Assembly: GCA_937928555.1 (NCBI GenBank)
Contig: CALFWR010000002.1
Coordinates: 1-64,000, forward strand
Direction of reading: 5' to 3'
DNA length: 64,000 bases
Source of the DNA: an uncultured Pirellulaceae bacterium
GTDB lineage: Bacteria > Planctomycetota > Planctomycetia > Pirellulales > Pirellulaceae
The translations under genes were made by a program, and so were the position numbers. Below the pieces are notes generated by a model. It made no database searches. It was not told the origin of the DNA and saw only the letters and a list, made by a program, of their open reading frames with translations. This document shows, piece after piece, positions 1 to 9,664 of this stretch. The first letter of the stretch is position 1, and each line of letters begins with the position of its first letter.

Positions 1-2
1 AT

Positions 3-704
3 GCTCATTCCCCGGAGGACCACTTCACTCCGGAGGTAGACGCGAAGTTCGTGGTCCTTCCGGGTCCGTTTGACAAGCTCTACTGGTTGCAGTACCGCAT
101 CCGGTGGAGCGAGAACGTCGTGAAGGAGCAGCGCGTACGCACGCGCGAAGACCCTCAAGGACGGTATGGAAACTTCTTTGTCCCTTGGCACTGCACGGAG
201 TTCTTTAGCGTGCCGCGGGCCAAGAGGGCAGATCATTACGCGCGGGTGCCTGGCGGTTGGGAGGCGTACGAAGCGCCGCGTGCTCTGGCGGTATCCACCC
301 CGTCCGTCTTGGCCTATTATAGCAATCAGTTGGTCAAACAGTCCCGTCCGTGGAGATCAAAGGTCATCCTCAGCATCGCCTACTCGGAGCTTGCGGTCCA
401 CGTCCTCATGGCCTTCTTGCACGCGGCCTATTATGGAATCCACTTCTGTACCTACACCCACGACGCGCGTCTGTATCACTGCGATGAAGCCCCTGCTGGT
501 CGTCTGTTCCGCATGACCGATCGGACGATGGCGTTGATCAAGACCCTAGGCGTGGCTTTCATCCTGAAGGACACGGCATATGAAGTTCATCACGTGCGCC
601 AGCTCTTCGAGCTTGTCCGTCAGTACCTCAACTTTTCCCCTCAAAACCCCCGCAAACTTGCGCCTCAGCGAGATTACACCCGAAGCGAACTGAGATCTCA
701 CTAA
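3..704 (+). CDS. hypothetical protein, 5'-truncated by window edge
   Basis: Reading frame of the 51..704 ORF is open back to position 3 (AHSPEDHFTPEVDAKFVVLPGPFDKLYW...); no family recognised. Confidence 0.45.
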   Translation, partial: AHSPEDHFTPEVDAKFVVLPGPFDKLYWLQYRIRWSENVVKEQRVRTREDPQGRYGNFFVPWHCTEFFSVPRAKRADHYARVPGGWEAYEAPRALAVSTPSVLAYYSNQLVKQSRPWRSKVILSIAYSELAVHVLMAFLHAAYYGIHFCTYTHDARLYHCDEAPAGRLFRMTDRTMALIKTLGVAFILKDTAYEVHHVRQLFELVRQYLNFSPQNPRKLAPQRDYTRSELRSH

Positions 705-1002
705 TCCCTCTATCACATTTTTTGATCGCTGCGTCCAACTGTTTTTGCTGGTCGTCAACTAGTTCTATCTCGTTACCGAAATATGACAGTTTTAGTATTG
801 GATAAAAAACAGAATGTTTGCTCGGGGAAATTTCAAATGGCTCGTGGGAACTTGTGGACCAATGATCACGATGTTCCCCTGACAAACCGGCATCAGCAGA
901 CAACTCTCGGATCGTCTGTGCTTGTACAGTGAAGCTTGCAAATACTTGAACGATGATTGTCACTACGTAAAGGCATTTAAGCATGAGTGTTTCTCTCCTC
1001 AA
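628..1002 (-). CDS. possible small secreted hypothetical protein
   Basis: N-terminal signal-peptide-like segment MLKCLYVVTIIVQVFASFTVQAQ; overlaps the convergent ORF end. Confidence 0.3.
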   Translation of the reverse strand: MRRETLMLKCLYVVTIIVQVFASFTVQAQTIRELSADAGLSGEHRDHWSTSSHEPFEISPSKHSVFYPILKLSYFGNEIELVDDQQKQLDAAIKKCDRGISEISVRFGCNLAEAQVCGGFEGKS

Positions 1003-1030
1003 TTTGCACGGAAATTAGTTGACCTGCTGC

Positions 1031-1153
1031 GAAGTTCTTGCACCCGCTTTTTCGAACCAGCGTCAGGCACTTCGATTCCATCAGGAATTCTGGGCACGGA
1101 AATCACTGGAAGTTCTTGCACCCGCTTTTTCGAACCAGCGTCAGGCACTTCGA
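1031..1153. repeat. two 45-bp direct repeats GAAGTTCTTGCACCCGCTTTTTCGAACCAGCGTCAGGCACTTCGA
   Basis: Copies at 1031-1075 and 1109-1153, identical by eye, 78 bp apart. Confidence 0.85.
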
Positions 1154-1329
1154 AGCTTCCTTCCAATTCAACTAGAAGCGGATTAGAAACTTGAAAAAAA
1201 GCAATTGCGATCGCAAACATGAGCAATCTCATAGTAATCCCGGCTTAAATCGGATACACGAAAACGAAACCACGTTGACTTACGGCTGCTTCAACGGCTG
1301 CAACTCCCACTGGACTTTCTTATCTTTTA

Positions 1330-1453
1330 GAACTTTCAAATAGAAATGTGAATCATCCGGTAGATGAAAACCACAGCGATCGTTTCATCGTATCTGAGTC
1401 GCGGATCACTGTCGGAACTGATTCTGACGCCCACGCCTCGTGAATAATCCGGG
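1330..1453. mobile_element. partial copy of MITE-like element, family A (one terminus only)
   Basis: ...AATCATCCGGTAGATGAAAACCACAGCGATCGTTTCATCG...GACGCCCACGCCTCGTGAATAATCCGGG. Confidence 0.75.
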
Positions 1454-1656
1454 ATAAAACAAACTCGAATGTTGCTGCGATCCTAGAAATTAACATGAAC
1501 GTATTTCATTTTGCTAGTCAACCACATTCCTTGAGAAACACGAAAATTCCTGTCTTCGAACGATGGCCTTGCCCCCTATACACTCTAGCTACCCCGCGGA
1601 TATTCACCGGCCTCGGCCCGTCTTCCGGCCGAAGCTCTACAACAACACCATGTTTT

Positions 1657-1730
1657 GAGGAACCGTATGCGCTAATGCGCGCACGTACGGGGTTGTGGGA
1701 GCTAGGGGCTGGCACCAGCCCTTCGCCATC
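1657..1730 (+). other. possible group II intron domain V/VI remnant
   Basis: CCGTA-TGCGC-(TAATGC)-GCGCA-[CG bulge]-TACGG hairpin at 1663-1690, followed by a D6-like hairpin AGGGGCTGGCACCAGCCCTT. Confidence 0.4.
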
Positions 1731-1787
1731 AAGTCAACGTAGGGGCTTGCTTCGTAACGCGAACCTTGGTGAAGCAAGTACTCTCAA

Positions 1788-1974
1788 CCCGGACTATTCA
1801 CGACGACGGGCGTTGATTCTACGTCTGGCCAACAGGAGCAAGGGAAAAGCTGAATTTCAACAGGAAATGTAAATCATCCGGTAGATGAAAACCACAGCGA
1901 TCGTTTCATCGAATGTGAGTCGCAGATCACTGCCGGAACTGATTCTGACGCCCACGCCTCGTGAATAATCTGGG
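1788..1974. mobile_element. MITE-like element, family A
   Basis: Termini CCCGGACTATTCAC/GTGAATAATCTGGG; flanking direct repeat CTCAA. Confidence 0.85.
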
Positions 1975-2234
1975 CTCAAAAATATCCAAAGGCTTCGTTG
2001 TTTCGGCTTACCTCTTTCGACGCCCCGACGATCGCCCGAAGTTTCGCAGGTACCTCTTCTGCAGCTTCTGCAGTTCCGTGCGAATGTGAAAGTTCTGACC
2101 AGTTGCTCGAGTCCAGATCTTCGAACATACCCGGGCTACCATTGCGTTGTGGGAACAGAAATATATACCCCCGTTCGGCTGGGCACTGAAGTGGCGGAGA
2201 GATGTAGATTGTTCTGGCGGTGATGTTTTTGACT

Positions 2235-2888
2235 GCGAAACACGCGAAAGTTGTGAGGGCAAAATTCGATCCTGCTTTTTCGCGTATTTAGCGTGTTTCG
2301 CGGTTGATGCCGATGCGCGACGGTTCCGGTGCGTCGGTCGTTTCGGCAAGGGTCACAGCTCTTGTAATTTCTGACCTTCTTCTTCAGGGCTCGAAGCCCC
2401 CGAGGCCTTACGGCCAGCGGCTCACTGCGCGGTTGCCGGAACGGCGAAAACAATGGAGTTGTGTTCGGAATTTATTGAAGATGGTTGAGCTTTTTGGTGC
2501 GGGTGGTTTTTCGATGGCGGTTTTCTTGGTCCGGCCTACGACGGTGGTGCGCAAGCGATGCGCGAGTGATTTTGACCGCGAAATACGCGAAACACGCGAA
2601 AGTTGTGAGTGCAAAATTCGATCCTGCTTTTTCGCGTATTTAGCGTGTTTCGCGGTTGATGCCGATGCGCGACGGTTCCGGTGCGTCGGTCGCTTCGGCA
2701 AGGGTCACAGCTCTTGTAATTTCTGACCTTCTTCAGGGCTCGAAGCCCCCGAGGCCTTACGGCCAGCGGCTCACTGCGCGGTTGCCGGAACGGCGAAAAC
2801 AATGGAGTTGTGTTCGGAAAGTTTTGAAGGTGGTTGAGCTTTTTGGTGCGGGTGGTTTTTCGATGGCGGTTTTCTTGGTCCGGCCTAC
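2235..2888. repeat. ~350-bp tandem duplication containing REP-like palindromes
   Basis: 2235-2539 and 2587-2888 are near-identical (gcgaaacacgcgaaag...cttggtccggcctac). Confidence 0.9.
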
Positions 2889-3023
2889 TGGTTGTGCGGT
2901 AGTGGGCCGCGGGGGTGCCGACGGCTTTTCAGTCCGTAAATGATCCGTTCCAATCATTGCGGTTGAAAGCCACACCGACGATGGAGCAACGTCAGAAGTC
3001 GCGTTTCATTCTGGTAGGGTTGC

Positions 3024-3950
3024 CTATGAAGTCGCGTTGGCGAGGCGTCCTTTTTTCATGAAGCGGCGGATGATGGTCAGCGCGAGGGTGCCCAGTAAGA
3101 GCCAAAGGAGCAGACCGATTCCGTTGCCCGCGATCCAGACGACAAAGTTCTCGAGGCCGCGGCGGGCGCTGGCGAGCGAATTCTGCCAAGCCTGAGAGAC
3201 GCGGCCAGTGAAGCTGGTGGCGACTTGGGGTTGCGGTTCTTTTTCTTCGGTGATCGAAAGCGACACGGTGGTCAGATCGATGCGGTCGGACAAATATCGA
3301 ATCCGGCCTTCCATCCGTTCGATGTCTTCTCGGACGCGGGCCAGTTCCTTTTCAACTTCGATCACATGCTGGATTTTGTCGTCGGGTCGCTCAAGAAGTT
3401 CCTGGATGCGGGTTTCAAGTTTCTTTTTGTTGACGATCCTTGCCTGGATGTCAACGTATTCTTCGCTGACGTCCTGCGCCGAGCGTGAACTGTCGATAAC
3501 AATGCCAATGCCTCCAGCTTCGCTGAGCAGTGTGTCAAAGTTGGCAACGGGGATGCGGACGGTCCATGTGCCGGTCCGCCGCCGCTGGTTGCGGGCCCCG
3601 AGATTTGCGTCGGCGATAAAGCCACCATGCTTTTTGACCATGGCGTCGACGGTTGAAGCGACCGGATCGAAGTCCTCCACAACGATGCGAAGGCTTGCGG
3701 AGTAAATGATCTTTCGGTTATCGATCGCTTCCTGCGGCGTGCTCTTCGCGTCGCTGTCGGCATTGAGCCGACTCGTCGATTCACCCATGCCCATGCCGCC
3801 CATGCCCATGCCACGTCTGGCATCCATTTCCGCTTCGCCACTTATTGCCGGAGCAGATGCGGCCTTGTAGTTGTGGTGTTCCGAGCTACAGCCATGGAAA
3901 AAGGTAAAAAGACAGCATACCGCCGCCGCAAGCGAGAGATGGTGTTTCAT
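3024..3950 (-). CDS. DUF4349 domain-containing lipoprotein
   Basis: Lipobox-like FFHGCSS; KIIYSASLRIVVEDFD...GGFIADANL...YVDIQARIVNKKKLETRIQELL...; C-terminal TM helix. Confidence 0.85.
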   Translation of the reverse strand: MKHHLSLAAAVCCLFTFFHGCSSEHHNYKAASAPAISGEAEMDARRGMGMGGMGMGESTSRLNADSDAKSTPQEAIDNRKIIYSASLRIVVEDFDPVASTVDAMVKKHGGFIADANLGARNQRRRTGTWTVRIPVANFDTLLSEAGGIGIVIDSSRSAQDVSEEYVDIQARIVNKKKLETRIQELLERPDDKIQHVIEVEKELARVREDIERMEGRIRYLSDRIDLTTVSLSITEEKEPQPQVATSFTGRVSQAWQNSLASARRGLENFVVWIAGNGIGLLLWLLLGTLALTIIRRFMKKGRLANATS

Positions 3951-4456
3951 TTCAGAGCTCTTTATTGAAGTTGTGTTTGGTTGTTACGATCAAAGGCTGT
4001 GTTTGTTACCCAGTTTTCGATGCGTTTGAAGAAAAAAAGTTCCATGTCAAAATCCGCACAGCCATCGAACGAAGGTGGTTACAGAATTCACGTGTATTTG
4101 CGTTCATTTGCGGCAAAAAAGTAAATCATTTCCGTAGTAATCGCGCGGATTGACGGGTGGACGCATTCGGTAAAACACGCGTAGTTTTTTCTTGCGTCGG
4201 TGTTGGGTTTTGGCGTGTTGTCCTCCAGCGAATCGGTCTGTTCTTGGTTTTGGGCGGTTTGGTGATTTCGCCATTCTGAGACTACTGGATGGCTGTCTCG
4301 TGTCGAGAAACTGACATCTCTGGTGGGATTACCGATGGTGCTATCGATGGTTCACGATCGATGGTTCAAACCTTCGATGAGTGCTGAAGGGGCGTTGGAT
4401 TTTACTGTGTTGCCGCAGTGCCAGGATGTTATCGTAAGTGTTCGCGGACGCTTTAG

Positions 4457-4643
4457 CCCGGATTATTCACGACGACGGGCGTTGATTCTACGTCTGGCCA
4501 ACAGGAGCAAGGGAAAAACTGAATTTCAACAAGAAATGCGAATCATTCGGTAGGTGAAAGCCACAGCGATCGTTTCATCGCATCAGAGTCGAGGATCACT
4601 GTCTCAACTGATTTTGACGCCCACGCCTGGTGAATAATCCGGG
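4457..4643. mobile_element. MITE-like element, family A
   Basis: Termini CCCGGATTATTCAC/GTGAATAATCCGGG; flanks TTTAG/TTTAT. Confidence 0.85.
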
Positions 4644-4645
4644 TT

Positions 4646-4825
4646 TATCACAAAAAGACCGGCGGGGTGGGCTACTTTCTTCGCCAGGACGGAACCATTA
4701 AAAGCAAGCACGTCTATGAACACGACGACGAATGGGATTCGTATGTCAGCATCGGTTTCACGAACTACGACAAATTTGGAAAGCCGCTGCCGGACACGAC
4801 CGAGACCGTTGACGTTATTGACTGA
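4646..4825 (+). pseudogene. 3' gene remnant truncated at MITE boundary
   Basis: Start-less frame YHKKTGGVGYFLRQDGTIKSKHVYEHDDEWDSYVSIGFTNYDKFGKPLPDTTETVDVID* begins immediately after the element. Confidence 0.55.
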
Positions 4826-5000
4826 GGTGAACAATCGCTGGCTTCAAAAACGGCACCGTCACCCGGTGGCTTGCGGAGCCCGTTGCGGGTCTGGTTTTGA
4901 ATTTGTTTCACAAGGTAAATTTTGAAAATTTGAACTGTTGGGAATCGGAGGACGTACAGCTTTTTGAGGCAATCGAAATTTTCTTCAGGAGGAATGCAAG

Positions 5001-6779
5001 ATGCATGGCCGGAACGAATCGACTGCTGTAGAGACAAACCGACAATCCAATCAACCGGGCGGGGGAAACTTTGCCCGGTTTTTGTATAACCAAAATCCGT
5101 TTTACCTGATCAGCGCCGCGGTGGTGCTGTACGGTTTTAATGGAGCCGCTGACCAGGCCGGTGCCGCGACCAGAACGTGGGGGCTGGCCGGATTGTTTGC
5201 GGGTTACACGACGTTGTTGGCGGTGAGCGCCTGGGCGATCGTGAGATTCGGAAAAGTCTGGGATGACGCGAGGTCGATCCTGATGGTGCTGCTGCTGTTG
5301 CTGCTGGCGCTTTCGTCGAGCGTGGATGTGTTTGTGGTTCAAAATCCTTCGATGGCGATGGCTCTGGCGATGGCCGGGTTTTCTTTTGCTGTTGGGCTTG
5401 CGGAGTTTTTGATTCGCTCGCTGGGTATCCGATTCAGAGCCTTGTTTCGGATTCCGATGTACCTGATGATGGCGATCAGTTTTTTCTTTCCCGTCGCGTT
5501 TTCTTTACGCTTGGAACATTTTCCGCACACTGACGTGCGAAACGTGATTTTGGTGTTTCCGTTGTTGTGTGCCGGAGCTTTATTGAGCCTTATGCCGGCG
5601 ATTCGCAAAGGCCGCCGCTATGCTGCGAAAAATGGTACGCCCTGGCATTGGCCGCTGTTTCCGTATTCTGCGTTCGTACTATTGACGATTGGTTTGTGTG
5701 GCCGGATTGCCATGGTCACGTGGTCCTTCGATTCGTCGGCCGGATTTGGGATGCTTGGGTCGTGGTTGTATGTTCCGATCCTGTTGGCGGTAGCGTGGTT
5801 GCTGTTTGAAATGGGTGTGGCGGAACAGAGTGCTTCTATTCGGCGGGTCGCGATGCTCCTGATGCTGCTTGGTCCATCTTTGGCGCCGGACTGGTCTTTT
5901 CAGGATTCGGGCAGTTACTACGGTCAACTAACAGAAGCGGTCGGTTCACCGTTTTGGCTGACGATTGTGGGGCTGGTTTTTCTGTTCGGACTGGTGAGGC
6001 TGAGGGGTTTTTTGAGTGCGAACTGGTTTGTCGGGGCGTTGTTATTGGGCCTTGCGATCGTCCGGCCCGATGGTTCGGTGGCTGAAACGGTTGGTGATCT
6101 GGAAGGTTGGGCGTTTGGATGCATGGCGATTTTCCTGCTGGTGTGCAGGGGGTGGTCGCTCTCAAGTCGCCGCGCGTTTGCGGCGACGAGTTTCGTTTCG
6201 GTTCCGGTTGCCCAGTATGCGACGCCGTTGGTCGAGCCCATGTTGGGTTCCGGGCAGGCATTGGCATTGGAAATGGCAGGCGTGATGGCAGGCGTGGTTT
6301 TGGTGGCGGGGTTTGCGGTGGGCCTTTTGTTTGGCGATCGTTTTGCGAGGCAACTGCGGGTGATCCTGGCGTTCGCTTTTCCGATCGTCGCTGTGGTGCT
6401 GGCTGGACTGGTAATCTACAGCGGGCATCGGACGATGGCTCCGATTGTTGTGACCGGTGCAGTGGCGGCGGCGAGTCTTTTATTTTGGGTTGTTACCAGA
6501 GGACGACTGCATCTTTCGTCCGCGTCGATTTCAATCGTTGCGACGATCGCGATGGTGTGTTCGCGTCAGTCACTGCCGGGGATGGAAGGCTTGTTGGCCG
6601 CGAGAGACATCCAGTTGTTGCAGTTTTTGGTGGTTGGTATCGGCTGCCTTGTGCTGGGTTTGTTTGTGAGTGCTGCCAAGGCGGGCTGGTCGGCGCCGGT
6701 TTCGCGAGGGTTCGCGAACCTTTGGCAGGAAATTGCGGAACCGTTCGGGGCTTGCGTTGAAGAGGAAGCGGCGTGTTGA
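5001..6779 (+). CDS. multi-pass membrane protein of unknown function
   Basis: 592 aa, many hydrophobic segments; AGGAGG-like site upstream (caggaggaatgcaagatg). Confidence 0.75.
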   Translation: MHGRNESTAVETNRQSNQPGGGNFARFLYNQNPFYLISAAVVLYGFNGAADQAGAATRTWGLAGLFAGYTTLLAVSAWAIVRFGKVWDDARSILMVLLLLLLALSSSVDVFVVQNPSMAMALAMAGFSFAVGLAEFLIRSLGIRFRALFRIPMYLMMAISFFFPVAFSLRLEHFPHTDVRNVILVFPLLCAGALLSLMPAIRKGRRYAAKNGTPWHWPLFPYSAFVLLTIGLCGRIAMVTWSFDSSAGFGMLGSWLYVPILLAVAWLLFEMGVAEQSASIRRVAMLLMLLGPSLAPDWSFQDSGSYYGQLTEAVGSPFWLTIVGLVFLFGLVRLRGFLSANWFVGALLLGLAIVRPDGSVAETVGDLEGWAFGCMAIFLLVCRGWSLSSRRAFAATSFVSVPVAQYATPLVEPMLGSGQALALEMAGVMAGVVLVAGFAVGLLFGDRFARQLRVILAFAFPIVAVVLAGLVIYSGHRTMAPIVVTGAVAAASLLFWVVTRGRLHLSSASISIVATIAMVCSRQSLPGMEGLLAARDIQLLQFLVVGIGCLVLGLFVSAAKAGWSAPVSRGFANLWQEIAEPFGACVEEEAAC

Positions 6780-6818
6780 AAGCAATGTGGCGACCTGCGC
6801 GGCATTGCTGCTTGGTGA

Positions 6819-9146
6819 TCAGTCGAGTTCGACCGTTTCGATAGCCGGCGTGTGGTCGAAGTGGGTGGTCGCGTTGTAGGCCCGCGCGATGACGAACAGC
6901 TTGGGACATTTCGGGACAGGAATTGAAATTTGCCAGCTCTGATTTTTTTGGGATCCGGAAATGGGAGCGAGTATGGCCACGTGGTCAACGTAGTCATTGC
7001 TCCACTTATTGCCGGTCCAGAAGCGACGGGTATTCGGGTTCTCGAAGCTGACTTTGACGGCACTGATTGCGTTGTGGTCTTCGGCGGTTCCGCTGACCAT
7101 TAGTTCCGTCTTGCTGTTAGCAGAAATGCGATGGGAAGTGATCTTAGTTTCGGGATCGGCGAATGACAGTTTGAACGAGAGAGCATCTTTGCTGTTGCGC
7201 CGGTTGTCGATGTCGGTGGCGAACAAAACCAGTCGGACGTCCTGGGCTTTGAGGTCAACATTGGGTTTGATGGCGTACGCGCGGGTGTCGAGCGTATAAG
7301 ACCACTTGCTGGAAAGGCCTGTGGGTTGAGCGAGATTTGCGTTGAAGCGATGGCGAACGGGCGACCAACCGTCGCCGGTCCAAAAGTCACCCGATGCCTT
7401 GCACCGCAGTTCCAATTCGACTTTCTTGATCCCGCCATCGGATTCCACGTAGCCGGCGAGTTCTAGCGGCGTAAGGCTGGGGCACAGTCGCATATCGTCA
7501 GAGGTCGCTGGTTTGTCGATGGCAGCGATTATCGGCTTGAAGCGTACGTTGCGTTTTGAACGCAGTTTGGCTGCCAGTTCCTGCTGTCGCTGTGGTTCGA
7601 GTTGGTCGTACAGGTTGTCGAGTTGTTCGGGGTCTGCGCGGAGGTTGTAGTATTCCAGACCGCCGGTCGCCCATTGCGTGAAGATGCTGTCGTGCATCCG
7701 CAGGCTGTTGTAAGTCGCAGGCAAAACGATGCGATTGGAGACCGATTGGCCCCAGTTTTCGATCACAATCGCGTCGCGTTGAAAGGAATCGTCGTCCGGA
7801 TCGGTCAGCAGTTTCGCGAATGATTTTCCATCGCAGGATTCGGGAGTTGGTTCGCCGGCAATCGCAACGAGGGTAGGTGTGATGTCAATGTTGGCTAGCA
7901 ACTGATCGCACTGCCTGCCCTTGGGGATGCCCGGCCCAGACACGATAAAAGGGACTCGCGTGATTCGATCGTAGGGCAGTCTTTTGCCCATGTGACCGTG
8001 CTGCGTGAAGCGAATCCCGTGATCGGAAGTAAAAATAAAAATCGTGTTCTCAAGCATGCCCAGCGATTTCAGTTGATCGCGCAGGGCTCCGATGCCTTCG
8101 TCGATGCCAGTCATGGTTCGCAAACGGTCGCGATAAACTTTGGTGATGTATTGTAGGCGGGATTCGTCGGGAGCGACGATGGCTTTCATCTCTTCGATCT
8201 GGCCATTCACTTTTTGGGCCAAGCGTGATTCGCGATCGGGAAGGGCGGCGTCGGCGTAAAGTGACTTGTGTCGCGGGGCCACCATCGGGCTGTGTTGGCT
8301 TGTGATGTGGGCGGCGATGGGAGACCAGCAAAGCATCAGGGGTTTGTTGGAATGTTTGCTTTTGGCGTGCGCTTGGATGACATCGATGGCGTGGCGGATG
8401 TCCCAGTCGGTGCGGTACTCTTGGTTTTTTCTGCAAAATTCGTCTTTTGATTTTACGAATGAAGGAAAGTCCCGGTAGCGGCTTCCGAGGGTAACGCAAA
8501 ACTCATCCCACCCGGGTGGGACGATGTCGTTCCACTTGATTCCGTTGGCATGGTCGGGCGTGAATTCGTTGTGGAGGTATTTGCCGACGTGGGCGGTGCG
8601 GTAGCCGGCCCGTTTCATCCAGATCGCGAGTTCGTTTTGCGGATCGAAATTCGAGTAGCCTCCGCTGAAGCCCAGGGCTCTCGACAGATTCGAATCGTTG
8701 ACTTTGCATTGATGACGATGCGCGTACTGTCCGGTGTAAAGACAGGCGCGGCTGGGGCCGCAAACGGGGGTCGTGACGTGAAAGTTGGAGAAGCGTATGC
8801 CGGCTTGAGCCAAAGCTTTCAGGTTGGGGAAGGCGATCGTGTCCAGGGGTTGCCGAGGGAAGTCACCGAACACGGATTCACAGTCCACGTCGTCGCTGTA
8901 GATCAGGACGATATTGGGACGCGGGTCACGAGTGTTGCTCTCTGTTGGTGTTTTGGTAGTTTGCGTTTCGGTAGTTTGCGTTTCGGCTGTTGGCGTATCA
9001 GTGTTGGGTTTGACTTTTGTTTTGGGGTCCGAGCATCCACTGCAAGGGAATCCGCAAGCCAGAGCGAACAGGATCACAATCAAAAATCGGTGCATCGAAT
9101 CGATTGCCATGGAGTTGTCTGTTAACGTTGATCCGGAATTATTCAC
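6819..9146 (-). CDS. sulfatase (iduronate-2-sulfatase-like) lipoprotein; true start probably ~9110 or ~9095
   Basis: RPNIVLIYSDDVDCESVFGDF, TTPVCGPSRACLYTGQYAHRH, FTSDHGIRFTQHGHMGKRLPYDRITRVPFIVSGPG; annotated start lies inside a MITE terminus. Confidence 0.92.
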   Translation of the reverse strand: MNNSGSTLTDNSMAIDSMHRFLIVILFALACGFPCSGCSDPKTKVKPNTDTPTAETQTTETQTTKTPTESNTRDPRPNIVLIYSDDVDCESVFGDFPRQPLDTIAFPNLKALAQAGIRFSNFHVTTPVCGPSRACLYTGQYAHRHQCKVNDSNLSRALGFSGGYSNFDPQNELAIWMKRAGYRTAHVGKYLHNEFTPDHANGIKWNDIVPPGWDEFCVTLGSRYRDFPSFVKSKDEFCRKNQEYRTDWDIRHAIDVIQAHAKSKHSNKPLMLCWSPIAAHITSQHSPMVAPRHKSLYADAALPDRESRLAQKVNGQIEEMKAIVAPDESRLQYITKVYRDRLRTMTGIDEGIGALRDQLKSLGMLENTIFIFTSDHGIRFTQHGHMGKRLPYDRITRVPFIVSGPGIPKGRQCDQLLANIDITPTLVAIAGEPTPESCDGKSFAKLLTDPDDDSFQRDAIVIENWGQSVSNRIVLPATYNSLRMHDSIFTQWATGGLEYYNLRADPEQLDNLYDQLEPQRQQELAAKLRSKRNVRFKPIIAAIDKPATSDDMRLCPSLTPLELAGYVESDGGIKKVELELRCKASGDFWTGDGWSPVRHRFNANLAQPTGLSSKWSYTLDTRAYAIKPNVDLKAQDVRLVLFATDIDNRRNSKDALSFKLSFADPETKITSHRISANSKTELMVSGTAEDHNAISAVKVSFENPNTRRFWTGNKWSNDYVDHVAILAPISGSQKNQSWQISIPVPKCPKLFVIARAYNATTHFDHTPAIETVELD

Positions 9147-9319
9147 GACGACGGGCGTTGATTCTACATCTGGCCAGCAGGAGCGAGGGAAAAGCTGAAA
9201 TTCAACAAGAAATGTAAATCATCCGGTAGATGAAAACCACAGCGATCGTTTCATCGTGTCTGAGTCGCGGATCACTGTCTCAACTGATTCTGACGCCCAT
9301 GCCTGGTGAATAATCCGGG
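9132..9319. mobile_element. MITE-like element, family A
   Basis: TCCGGAATTATTCAC...GTGAATAATCCGG; flanking GTTGAT on both sides. Confidence 0.85.
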
Positions 9320-9451
9320 TTGATGTCACGTTGAAGAATGAACCCCGTCTACGGACCGGGCAGAATATAGGTGAATGATCGGCGAGGTCACTGTTGGTTT
9401 CGCAATGTACCAGTTGCCACAGCATTAGGATCAACAATGCCGACCTTTTAA

Positions 9452-9639
9452 CTCGGATTATTCACGAGGCGTGGGCGTGACTTTCAGTTCAGTCAATGAA
9501 CGTCGTCTCAGTCCGGGTAAAACCGCTTTGGTCCACATCATCGGCGAGGTGAACCGGAATTTCCGAAGCGAACCCGGTGTCACGTTAGCTTTCGTGTGGT
9601 TCAACCCGATCAACGCCCGTCGTCGTGAATAATCCGGGT
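9452..9639. mobile_element. MITE-like element, family B
   Basis: CTCGGATTATTCACGAGGCGTGGGCGTGACTTTCAG...CAACGCCCGTCGTCGTGAATAATCCGGG. Confidence 0.85.
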
Positions 9640-9664
9640 TAATTGACGTTGAGCCCATATTTTG

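Noticed and set aside
1495-1872. ORF ending ...NPDYSRRRALILRLANRSKGKAEFQQEM, and similar ones at 4323, 9017 and 49350
   Set aside because: The shared C-terminus is translation of the MITE-like element, not a protein domain.
1031-2888. CRISPR array
   Set aside because: Repeats are few and non-uniformly spaced and no cas genes are present; better explained as REP/MITE repeats and a tandem duplication.
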